From positions 1 to 16,268 of the forward strand of contig JWZX01001290.1 of NCBI GenBank assembly GCA_001275005.1: a stretch of DNA of 16,268 nt, read 5' to 3'. This DNA is from Chrysochromulina tobinii. Taxonomy: Eukaryota > Haptophyta > Prymnesiales > Chrysochromulinaceae. The position numbers were made by a program, and so were the translations under genes. The first letter of the stretch is position 1, and every line of letters begins with the position of its first letter. The notes beneath the pieces are model-generated. The model saw nothing but the letters and a program-made list of their open reading frames with translations. It was not told where the DNA came from and did not search any database. This document shows positions 1-7,324 of the stretch, in pieces.

Positions 1-201
1 CAGAGCGAGACGAGGAGCGCGCGACCTTTTCGCGGACCCCACCCCACCCCACCCCACCAGGGGGTCAGGACTTATGACAACCACTGTACATGATTGATGA
101 AATGTACTGAAGTTGATCCAAAAAAGGGAGCAAACTTTTCTCTCCGACGCCAAGCGCTCGGGTCGCCATCATCAGTAAGGAGGCCTTTGGGGGTACTCGA
201 T
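1..201. other. Upstream region of the ankyrin/F-box/RCC1 gene
   Basis: No convincing gene is seen here. An ACCCC pentamer is repeated four times at 36-55 and is followed by ACCAG, which could be the pyrimidine-rich 3' end of an upstream intron or a simple promoter repeat. The frame of the downstream gene stays open to an ATG at 97, so the first coding exon may begin there, 35 codons earlier than the start chosen at 202. Confidence 0.4.
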
Positions 202-3200
202 ATGGGCTGGTGCAGCGACCGCCGAGACGACGACGACGACCAGACGCCCTCACCGTCGCGGATCGCCGCGCGTCTCGTGCATCTCGCGTCCAAAGGCGCA
301 ACTGATCGTGTGCGGGCATTGCTCAAAGATGGGACCAGCGTCACAGAGAACAAGCGTGATGGCACGAGCGCGCTGCACGCGGCTGCGGCGGGAGGGCACG
401 TCGAGTGCGCCGCGGTACTGCTCGAATATGGCGCCCCGGTCAACGCCGCCGACAATTACGGCCACCGCCCGTTGCTCGAGGCGGCGCGACACGGCTCGGT
501 CGAGATGCTTCAGCTCCTGCTCGCGCACTCGGCAGACGTCGCGCTCTCTTCTTTCCAGGACGTCACTCCGCTGATGCGAGCGTGCGCCGAGGGGCACATG
601 CCCGCGACCAGCCTGCTCCTCGCCGAGGCGCGCTCCGACCCGATGCATACGGCGGCCCGGGGAGGTGACCTCTACGCCTGCTCGCTCTGATGAGCTGTGA
701 TGAGCACTGATGATTGATGAGCACTGATGAGCGCTGATGAGCGCTGATGACGAACTTGGACAGGTGACCACGCCCTCTCGCTTGCCGCCAAGGGCGGTCA
801 TGAGGGATGCGTGCGGCTATTGCTGGAAGGCGCTGTACCGGCGGACCTGCGTACCGGTACCGGTAGCACCGCGCTGATCGCGAGCGTCACGCAGGGGCAC
901 ACGGGCTGCGTGCATGCGCTCCTCGAGTGGCACGCCGACCCTAACGCAACCGACGCCACCGGCCAGACGGCGTGCATGCATGCCTCGAGTAACGGCCATC
1001 ATTCGAGCCTGCTGGCACTGTGTGAGGCGAATGAGTACTGATGAGCACTGATGAGTATTGATGAGCACTGATGACCACTGATGGCGCTGTGTGAGGCGAA
1101 GGTGGATGGATGAGCACTGATGACCGCTGATTGAATCTTTCATCAGGTGAGGCCGGGGTGGATGTGAACCAAAAGGGGCCCGCCCACGGCACCGCGCTCC
1201 TCGTCGCCAGCATGCGCGGCCATGTGCGATGCTGCGAGCTGCTCTGCGCGTACGGTGCCCATCTCGGCGCTGACGAACCTGAGAGGGCGAGGTACGCTGA
1301 TGGCCACTGATGGCCACTGATGGCCGCTGATTGCCGATGATGGCCGCAGTGTGCCGCAGTGTGCCGCAGAGTGCCGCAGAGTGCGACCGATTGCGACTGA
1401 GTGCGACTGATTGCGACTGAGTGCGACCGAGTGCGACCCTCATCAGGACGCATGGGCACGAGAAGCTCGCTCATTGGCTTGAGGGCGCACGGCAGGTGAT
1501 CACCTCTGATTACCTCTGATTACCTCTGATTACCTCTGATTACCTCTGATTACCTCGCTCATTGGCTTGAGGGCGCACGGCAGGTGATCACCTCTGATTA
1601 CCTCTGATGACCTCGGATTACCTCTGATTACCTCTGATTACCTCTGATGACCTCGCTCATTGGCTTGAGGGCGCACGGCAGTGGCCTTCGGAACTCCACC
1701 ACGTGGGCGCGCTGCCGTGGGCGCGCGTGCGGCGCGCGCTTCGGGCGGGTGCAGACCTCTACCTACGCGCTACCGACACGTCGCCCTCCCCGCTCGAGCT
1801 CGCGAGCGAGATCGCGAGCGAGATTGCGCGCGAGCTCGCCCAGCACGGCGCCGACTCCTGCGCACTCGTCGGGGCTGCAGGCGGCGCTGAGGGCAGAGGT
1901 CATCACAGGTCATCAGAGGTCATCGGAGGCAATCACAGTGGGGCCTGTGGCAGTGGGGAGCTTCGAGGAAGCTTCGAGGAAGCTTCGAGGAAGCTTCCAG
2001 GCTCAGGGGCAGCGCTAGTTCTCGCGGCAGCGCGCCCCTGGTCACGCGAGACGCACGAGCTCTGGCCCGCACCCCATCGGGAGTGGGCGGCGGCGGCGGT
2101 CCGGCTGGGGCAGGCCCTCGCATGGCATCGTGGGACGCCCGAGCGGCTGCCGTTGGCCGAGGTGAGTCTCGTCAATTGCCTCTGATTGCCCTCTGATGGC
2201 CTCTGATGGCCTCTGATGGCCTCGGATGGCCTCGGATGGCCTCGGATGGCCTCGGATGGCCTCGGATGACCTCGGATGGCCTCGGATGGCCTCCGATGAC
2301 CTTTGATGACCTTTGATGGCCTTTGATCCGGTGCAGGTGTGGTTACGGATCATCATTCCAATGGCGCTGGATCGAAGTGTTCCTCCCGTGTCCCGCGCCA
2401 CCTCCTCACGAGCGACGCCGCCGTCTTCGGCGCCCAGCGCGATCTCCGCGCCGAGATTGAGCGACCTCCCGACGGAGCTCATCGTGCAGATTCTCGCCGC
2501 CTTGCCCATTGAAGACCTTGGGCGCGTGTGCTGCGTCGCCTCCGACTTTTGGCGCGAGAACCAAGGCGCGCGCCAAAATTTGGAGGCTCCAAAGTTTGAG
2601 CGTCCAAAGTTGGTGAGCGCCGAGACGAGCGCCGATGCGAGCGCCGTTGTGAGCGCCGTTGTGAGCGCCGTGGTGAGCACCGTGGTGAGCGCCGTGGTGG
2701 GCGAGCCCTCGTGTGGGGTGATGCTCCACGCGCTGCGGCTACGTGCGAGCCGGCGGGGCGGTGCCGGCCAGCCGCCTCCTCCCCCGATGCCGCCTGAGGA
2801 GCAGCACAGGTGCATCGCCTGGTACATGTGGGAAGAGCGGCGGGCGCAACGCGACCTCGAAGCGGGGCTCGAGGCGTGCTGCCGCTGGGTGCTGGGCGGC
2901 GGCAGTGCAAGCCTAGGTGCCGCGTGCTGATATGGATGCTGAGTGCATGCTGAGTGCATGCTGAGTGCATGCTGAGTGCATGCTGAGTGCATGCTGAGTG
3001 CATGCTGAGTGCATGCTGAGTGCATGCTGAGTGCATGCTGATTTGGATCCCTCATCAGGAGCCGCATGCATCGTAGGCGGGAGCGCGTATGTCGTTACGC
3101 CCGAGCAGGACGAGCCTCCGCCATCGCCGCCGCCGTCCTCGCCACCACCGCCGCCACTGCTCCCGCCCTCTCCGCTCTCCTCGCCTGAGCTGCATGCAAG

Positions 3201-4826
3201 TGCTCATCACGGCGCCCCCTCGTCCCCAGAGCTCCCGCCCGCCCTCGCAACTCCACTTCGCGCCTCCGCCCCCTCGCCACGCACGTCCGCTTGCTCGCCA
3301 CGCGCCTCCGCCAATGGCGACGACGAGTACCTCGGCGTCGGCGGTGCCCTTGATGAACTCGGACAGGTGCTTGCCACTCTGATGGCCACTCTGATGGCCA
3401 CTCTGATGGCCTCTGATTGCCTCTGATTGCCCTTGGCTAACTCGGATAGGTCTTGCCACGGAGTGCCTCCCTGAGTGCCTCTCTGAGTGCCTCTCTGAGT
3501 ACCTCCCTCTCTGAGTGCCTCTCTGAGCGCCTCTCTGAGCGCCTCTCTGAGCGCCTCTCTGAGCGCCTCTCTGAGCGCCTCGCGTTCGATGGGCTGGGGC
3601 AGGGCGGCACTGCCTTCGTGCTTCACCCGAGCCTGAGTGCGTGCACCATCGATCGCGTCGCCGTGGGCGCGGAGCACGTGCTCGCCTTAAGCAGCCGAGG
3701 CCAGATCTGGTCGTGGGGCTCGAACCGCTTCGGGCAGCTCGGCCATGGTACCCGAGGGGAGCCGGCCACGCAGCCGAGCGTCGTATTGGGCGCGCTCGCC
3801 GGCCGGCGCGTGCTCGACGTGTCCGCCGGAGCGTTCCACAGCCTCGCGGCCGTTGAGCGGGGCTTCCACAGCCGCGCGGCGGCCGTTCACAGCGGTCGTT
3901 CACAGCGACCGTTCACAGCGACCGTTCACAGCGGATCGAGTGCGTCGAGCGTCTTCTCGTGGGGCTTCGGCGGCGACAGCGCCCTTGGGCATGGGCGCGA
4001 AGAAGATGAGTTCCGCCCGCGTGCCGTGCTGCACTCCTCCGAAGGCGAGCTGCTCATGGGCGTGAGGACGGTGGCGGCCGGTTGGCGCCACTCACTTGCT
4101 CTGACGCGCCAGGGCATCCTATGGGCGTGGGGACATGGCGACAGCGGCCAGCTGGGCGTGCAGGGCGTGGTGGAGGCGATGGCGCCGGTACGCATCGCGT
4201 CTTTCGATGCAGCGACTGGGACCACCGTGTGGAAGGGCAGCTGCCCAAATATGGAAGGCCAGTCGCACGTGCCAAGTATGGAAGCATCGCAGCTTCGGTT
4301 GATCGCAGCGGGCGATCAGTACAGCGTGGCCGTGGATGCACATGGGCGCGTCTGGCAGTGGGGGTGCATCCTTGGAGCTGGGCGGGAGAGTTTCCCCACA
4401 GCTTGCCCTCGGCGCATGCACCTGCCGCTGCCCGTGGAGGATGCCCACGTGGAGGATGCCCACGACGACGCTCTCCGTCCGCCCGGCACGACGCCGCGCG
4501 TGCGCTCGATCGCTGCGGGCGCCGGACACGTCATCGCGCTCACATGGGATGGCCACGTGTACACTTGGGGGCAGGGGCGCTCGGGCAGTCTGGGGCACGG
4601 TGACGAGCGTGATCTGCGCGCACCGGCGCTTGTGAGCATGCATGATAGGCTCCAGGGCATCACGAGCATCAGTGCGGGCGCCAACCACAGCCTCGCCATG
4701 AGGGCGAGCCTGGACGGCTCTGGTGAGCCTGTGATGTGGGCGTGGGGTCACACGGCAGCCTTGGGCGCGCCCTGGTACGAAGGTACGAACGTGCCAGAGG
4801 TGCTGTTCCAGATGAAGAAGCACTGA
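202..4826 (+). CDS. Ankyrin-repeat / F-box / RCC1-propeller protein, multi-exon
   Basis: Deduced exons are 202-664, 764-1021, 1147-1291, 1447-1495, 1682-1898, 2031-2161, 2337-2612, 2706-2916, 3059-3366 and 3603-4826. Joined, they give an open frame of about 1093 residues. About eight ankyrin repeats fill roughly residues 40-340 (for example TSALHAAAAGGHVECAAVLL). They are followed by a PWS..HELWPA / LPLAEVWLRII segment that resembles the usual C-terminus of algal ankyrin proteins. An F-box (LSDLPTELIVQILAALP) lies near residue 462. Exon 9 begins with a short GAACIVGGSAYVV segment and then a Pro/Ser-rich linker. About six RCC1 repeats (VAVGAEHVLAL, WSWGSNRFGQLGHG, and similar) run from about residue 690 to the end. 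F-box proteins are usually SCF substrate adaptors, so a ubiquitin-ligase adaptor with two interaction domains is inferred. No stop separates the ankyrin and F-box parts. Two genes are still possible, the second starting at the ATG at 2361. Start 202 (MGWCSD) is preferred, with 97 as the alternative. Confidence 0.72.
665..763 (+). repeat. Intron 1: CTGATGAGC-type 10-bp tandem array
   Basis: The ankyrin frame hits TGA at 688 and resumes at 764 (GGDHALSLAAKGGH), which defines a 99-nt GT-AG intron. Its body is a decayed 10-bp array (GCGCTGATGA and variants). AGGTGACC occurs at both ends (donor side 663-670, acceptor side 762-769), as expected for an 8-bp target-site duplication that supplies the donor. 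Confidence 0.75.
1022..1146 (+). repeat. Intron 2: CTGATGAGCA array with an internal exon-edge copy
   Basis: Joining 1021 to 1147 restores LLALCEAGVDVNQKG across the junction. GTGAGGC stands at both the donor and the start of the next exon. A 19-nt stretch spanning the exon 2 end and donor (1013-1031) recurs inside the intron at 1082-1100 with one mismatch, separating two repeat blocks. The intron ends TTTCATCAG. Confidence 0.75.
1292..1446 (+). repeat. Intron 3: drifting 10-bp minisatellite
   Basis: About fourteen successive 10-bp units can be read, drifting from GATGGCCACT through GTGTGCCGCA to GAGTGCGACC, and the intron ends CCCTCATCAG. Splicing 1291 to 1447 keeps the frame (ERARTHGHEKLAHWLEG). 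The gradual change of unit along the array is typical of minisatellite expansion with local homogenisation. Confidence 0.75.
1496..1681 (+). repeat. Intron 4: ACCTCTGATT array with three copies of the exon edge
   Basis: The 30-nt end of exon 4 (1466-1495) recurs unchanged at 1554-1583 and 1652-1681, separated by arrays of ACCTCTGATT. The first copy supplies the donor (CAG|GTGATC) and the last supplies the acceptor. The middle copy has AG directly followed by GT. In-frame TGA codons in the array require splicing. The join gives LEGARQWPSELHHVG. Confidence 0.72.
1899..2030 (+). repeat. Probable intron 5: inverted GGTCATC array plus an 11-bp repeat
   Basis: AGGTCATCAC-type 10-mers at 1898-1940 are the reverse complement of the CTGATGACCT units seen elsewhere. 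They are followed by an AGCTTCGAGGA 11-mer in about four copies near 1970-1999. The stretch has no stop in frame and is a multiple of three with the acceptor at 2030. AG sites at 2000, 2006, 2012, 2018 and 2030 all keep frame, so the acceptor is uncertain and the stretch could even be translated. Confidence 0.5.
2162..2336 (+). repeat. Intron 6: GGCCTCTGAT/GGCCTCGGAT 10-bp array
   Basis: The donor is GAG|GTGAGT and the acceptor is GTGCAG. The body is about fifteen 10-bp units changing from GGCCTCTGAT to GGCCTCGGAT to ACCTTTGATG. An in-frame TGA soon after the donor requires splicing. The join gives LPLAEVWLRIIIPMALDR. Confidence 0.75.
2613..2705 (+). repeat. Possible intron 7: GAGCGCCGTTGT 12-bp array, stop-free
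   Basis: A 12-bp unit (GAGCGCCGTTGT, GAGCGCCGTGGT) is repeated about seven times, beginning with GTGAGC and ending GGCGAG. The length is 93 nt, it has no in-frame stop, and both ends are in phase 0. It may be spliced or translated as an SAVV-rich linker. It interrupts the region just after the F-box. Confidence 0.45.
2917..3058 (+). repeat. Intron 8: ATGCTGAGTGC 11-bp array with flanking duplication
   Basis: Nine perfect copies of ATGCTGAGTGC lie at 2936-3034, followed by CCCTCATCAG. The donor side reads GGTGCCGCGTGC and the next exon starts GGAGCCGCATGC. Both encode GAAC, so the intron is flanked by a slightly diverged 12-bp duplication. Splicing gives SLGAACIVGGSAYVV. Confidence 0.8.
3367..3602 (+). 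repeat. Intron 9: two 12-bp arrays separated by an exon-edge copy
   Basis: Block one is GATGGCCACTCT (12 bp) passing into GCCTCTGATT (10 bp). Block two is GAGTGCCTCTCT passing into GAGCGCCTCTCT. Between them, 3429-3459 repeats the exon 9 end and donor (3346-3377) with a few changes. The intron ends in a third, more diverged copy (3582-3602, AFDGLGQ versus ALDELGQ). Splicing gives ALDELGQGGTAFVLHP. Confidence 0.7.
3883..3934 (+). repeat. 13-bp tandem repeat inside the RCC1 coding exon
   Basis: Four copies of a CCGTTCACAGCGA-type 13-mer lie in the open frame. Because 13 is not a multiple of three, each copy is read in a different phase (VHSG, RSQR, PFTA, TVHSG). They sit in an insertion between the second RCC1 beta-strand motif (SAGAFHSLAA) and its partner FSWGFGGDSALGHG. 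An unrecognised or formerly spliced intron is possible. Confidence 0.7.
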
Positions 4827-5066
4827 AGCAGGCGAGTTTGCGGCTCTGGAGATTTGTGGTTACCACGATGCCCGGGTCCGTCATCGGATCTCCGAAGACC
4901 TCCGGGGAGGGACCCGAAATAATTGAGGCCACACCAAAAGAACCAAATCAGGTACATCGGAAATCTCCCGCGGAGGTCAACGGCAATAATTTCAGGAATC
5001 TTTCTTGTGGAAGAGCGTTCAAAGCTGCCTGCACAAAGCTGCCCGCACATTCCAAAATCCACGAGA
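4827..5066. other. Intergenic region between the RCC1 gene and the NMRAL1-like gene
   Basis: This 240-bp stretch must hold the 3' end of the upstream gene and the promoter of the downstream gene. A loose inverted pair (CTCCGGGGAGG near 4900 and CTCCCGCGGAGG near 4966) is visible but imperfect. No promoter element or poly(A) signal can be named with confidence. Confidence 0.4.
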
Positions 5067-6044
5067 ATGGGTTGCGCCACGTCGACTCCGAAAGAAGACG
5101 CTGTCATGCAGACCATAGTTGTCATCGGTGCCACCGGCGCTCAGGGTGGGGGCGTCGTGCGTACGCTCTCTGCCAAGGGTGGCTATGCGATCAAGGCGGT
5201 CACGCGCAAAATGGAATCGGAGAAAGCCAAAGCCCTTGCCGCGCTCCCAAATGTTTCACTCATCAGCGCCGACCTCGACGATGATGCCTCGCTCATGGCC
5301 GCCTTCTCGGGCGCGTATGGCGTGTTCCTGGTCACAAACTTTTGGGAGCACTTTTCGGCCGCCAAGGAGGTCGAGCAGTGCAAGAAAGTTGCCGCCGCTG
5401 CGAAGGCGGCTGGTGTCGCACACGTGGTCTGGTCAACGCTCGAGCACACACCCTCGTTTGGCGCGGGCGACACCATCCCGGACATTGACAACCATGGAAC
5501 GAAGTACAAGGTGCCGCACTTTGACGGAAAGGGCCTCGGCGACGCGGAGTTCAAGGCGGCAGGCGTCCCGACCACGTACTTGCTCACTTCATTCTACTGG
5601 GACAACATGATCTACTTTGGTATGGGCCCCAAGAAGGGCGAGGATGGCCAGTATGCCATCACCTTTCCGCAGGATCCTGAGACGGTGCTTCCGGGCATCG
5701 CCGCACAGGACATCGGTGCCTGCGCCGCGGGCATCTTCGCAGACCCAAGCCTCATCGGCCAGACCATCGGCATCACCGGCGAGAAGCTCACGTGCGGCGC
5801 GATGGCCGAGAAGATGAGCAAGGCGCTCGGGGTCGAGGTCAAGTTCAACAGCGTGCCTGCCGATGTTTACCGCAGCTTTGGCTTCCCGGGCGCTGACGAT
5901 CTCGGCAACATGTTCCAGTGGCAGGCGGAGAACAACGCGGACTTCTGCTCGCGCCGTGATGTGGCAGTATCGAAGAGACTGCACCCGGGGATGCTTGATT
6001 TCGATGCCTGGCTCGCGCAGCATGGCAAGTCCATCCCAATGTAG
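5067..6044 (+). CDS. NMRAL1: NmrA-like family protein, NMRAL1/HSCARG type
   Basis: This is an atypical short-chain dehydrogenase-fold protein of 325 residues. The nucleotide-binding GxxGxxG is seen as GATGAQGG at residues 21-28, followed by a VTRK segment that in this family contacts the NADP phosphate. Further HSCARG-like blocks are HFDGKG, GVPTTYLLTSFYWDN, GFPGADDLGNMFQ and a C-terminal LDFDAWLAQH. In animals the family binds NADPH and acts as a redox sensor rather than an enzyme; the same role here is inferred. The length matches the family plus a short N-terminal extension. The start at 5067 gives MGCATSTPK, an N-myristoylation/palmitoylation-type sequence, so membrane tethering is possible. 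ATG 5106 would remove it and begin right at the core fold. The gene has no introns, unlike its upstream neighbour. Confidence 0.92.
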   Translation: MGCATSTPKEDAVMQTIVVIGATGAQGGGVVRTLSAKGGYAIKAVTRKMESEKAKALAALPNVSLISADLDDDASLMAAFSGAYGVFLVTNFWEHFSAAKEVEQCKKVAAAAKAAGVAHVVWSTLEHTPSFGAGDTIPDIDNHGTKYKVPHFDGKGLGDAEFKAAGVPTTYLLTSFYWDNMIYFGMGPKKGEDGQYAITFPQDPETVLPGIAAQDIGACAAGIFADPSLIGQTIGITGEKLTCGAMAEKMSKALGVEVKFNSVPADVYRSFGFPGADDLGNMFQWQAENNADFCSRRDVAVSKRLHPGMLDFDAWLAQHGKSIPM

Positions 6045-6697
6045 TAGGCGCTCGCCAGGCTCTGGGAGCTGATGGTCCGTACCATGGCCCCTGTGAGGAG
6101 CGGCCTGGCTCGCAAGAGGCGATCATGAACTACGAGCGGGGTGTAGGCCGATTCGCATCACGCATAGATGAACACGCGCAGCCGCCAGCCGCCCTTCGAC
6201 TGGGCTTTTCGAGCAGGAGCAAGCAAGTGCAAGTGCTTGCTTGAGCAGGAACGCAGTGGCGTGGGAATGACGAGCCCGCTGAGTGAGGGTCTAGGGCAGA
6301 GAGGTGGGGACGAACCGGAGGTGCAACGGACGTGCTGCTCCGGGGCAAGGGTGGGTTCCCACACACCGGGTTAGTATTGCGGTCGATAAGCGGTCGATGG
6401 CAAGATACTACGGTAGACGTGCGGTAAACTACAAGACGTAGTACTTTAAACATACAGTAATCACACTGACTTCCAGAGACTGCCGGACCGCCGTTGATTG
6501 AATCATCGCATCATACAACCCCCGGTACACGTCCATCGCTCCGAATCTTCAAAAATGAAAAAATCTCCCTGAACCTGCGACCTGTCTCCGAGCCGGTGTG
6601 GTGACGCCACTGCCATGATTGTTGAAACCGTTCATTTCATTCATTATACGCTCGCGTTACTGACAAGTTACGATCTACCTTAATTGTGCTTGACGCG
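6045..6697. other. Intergenic region between convergent genes
   Basis: This 653-bp stretch lies between the stops of the NMRAL1-like gene (+) and the Rpp38-like gene (-). No coding region or RNA gene is supported. A small hairpin, CAAGCAAG (6220-6227) with CTTGCTTG (6236-6243) and an 8-nt loop, could form in the NMRAL1-like 3' UTR. Part of the stretch, about 6440-6690, is less GC-rich than the rest of the window. Confidence 0.5.
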
Positions 6698-7324
6698 CTA
6701 TTCAGGCTTTGCTTTCGTGGCCACAGCTGCCCTCGCCTCGTCTAGCCAGGGCAACGGCTGGGCGGGTCGCGCCGTGCGCGCGATGAGCTGCACAAAAGGG
6801 TGCGACTCTGGAAAATGAGCCGCCTCAAGCCCGATGGCAGAGGCGCGCAGCAGCCCGAATTGCTGGCCGAGATGTGAACTGCCACAACTCAACAGGGCCA
6901 CGTGTGCACCGCTCTCTTGTGCCAGCACCGCCACGTGCGCGAACGTGAGTGGCGGGCCAGCGTCGGATGCGAGCACGGCCGCGCTCAGAGCCCGTCGTCG
7001 AAGCAACCTGCAGACGCTCGCACGGCCCAGGTGGATCCCTTTGGCTCTCCGCTGAGCTCCATCGGCGGACGCTACCGTGCTGATGATGTCCGCGCTCAGC
7101 CGACTCAGCACGGCCGCAGTACTGGCTCCAGCGGCCGTCACCCAGCGCGGGTCCAGATCGGAGTGGAAGGCCTCCTTGAGTGGCGCCGCTGGAACTAGTG
7201 TCGGAACTGCCGCGCGCGCATCCGTGCGCAGAAAGGACACGCGCCGGCTGGCGTCGCCCTCGAGGTCGCCGAGCGTGGCGGCGACGACTTTGGCTGGACG
7301 CTTGCGCTTCTTGTCAGCGGGCAT
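6698..7324 (-). CDS. Rpp38/Pop3-like RNase P/MRP protein (L7Ae fold)
   Basis: A 208-residue basic protein starting MPADKKRKRP. Residues about 93-168 look like an L7Ae/L30e fold: AKGIHLGRASVCRLLRR, then a hydrophobic strand (LSAAVLASD), a FAHVAVLAQESGAHVALL segment and a closing LGQQFGLLRASAIGLE. The spacing and the C-terminal PLPWL recall the RNase P/MRP subunit Rpp38, whose C-terminal part also carries a PWL motif. Rpp38 binds kink-turn RNA and helps mature tRNA and rRNA in the nucleolus. The Lys/Arg-rich start could be a nuclear signal. Assignment is by recalled family pattern only; another L7Ae-type protein is the main alternative. It is divergent from the next ORF across 46 bp. Confidence 0.62.
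   Translation of the reverse strand: MPADKKRKRPAKVVAATLGDLEGDASRRVSFLRTDARAAVPTLVPAAPLKEAFHSDLDPRWVTAAGASTAAVLSRLSADIISTVASADGAQRRAKGIHLGRASVCRLLRRRALSAAVLASDAGPPLTFAHVAVLAQESGAHVALLSCGSSHLGQQFGLLRASAIGLEAAHFPESHPFVQLIARTARPAQPLPWLDEARAAVATKAKPE

Noticed and set aside
687-1140. C/D-box snoRNA signals (TGATGA and CTGA) in the introns
   Set aside because: These strings are part of every 10-bp unit. There is no single C and D box pair with terminal stem and guide-length spacing.
1496-1681. CRISPR-like repeat-spacer structure (30-nt copies spaced by about 60 nt)
   Set aside because: The copies are exon-edge sequence and the spacers are low-complexity repeats. The setting is a eukaryotic intron and no cas gene is present.
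2042-3067. 341-residue minus-strand frame with HSACTQHALSM-type repeats
   Set aside because: It is the antisense of the 11-bp intron 8 array and the coding exons. The repeats come from reading the minisatellite in a stop-free phase.
3031-3903. Minus-strand frames rich in REALREAL or RGAQRGAQ repeats
   Set aside because: They are antisense readings of the GAGCGCCTCTCT array in intron 9 and the Pro-rich exon.
6300-6440. Possible tRNA-like or small RNA segment
   Set aside because: No T-arm GGTTCGA consensus or cloverleaf pairing was found on either strand.
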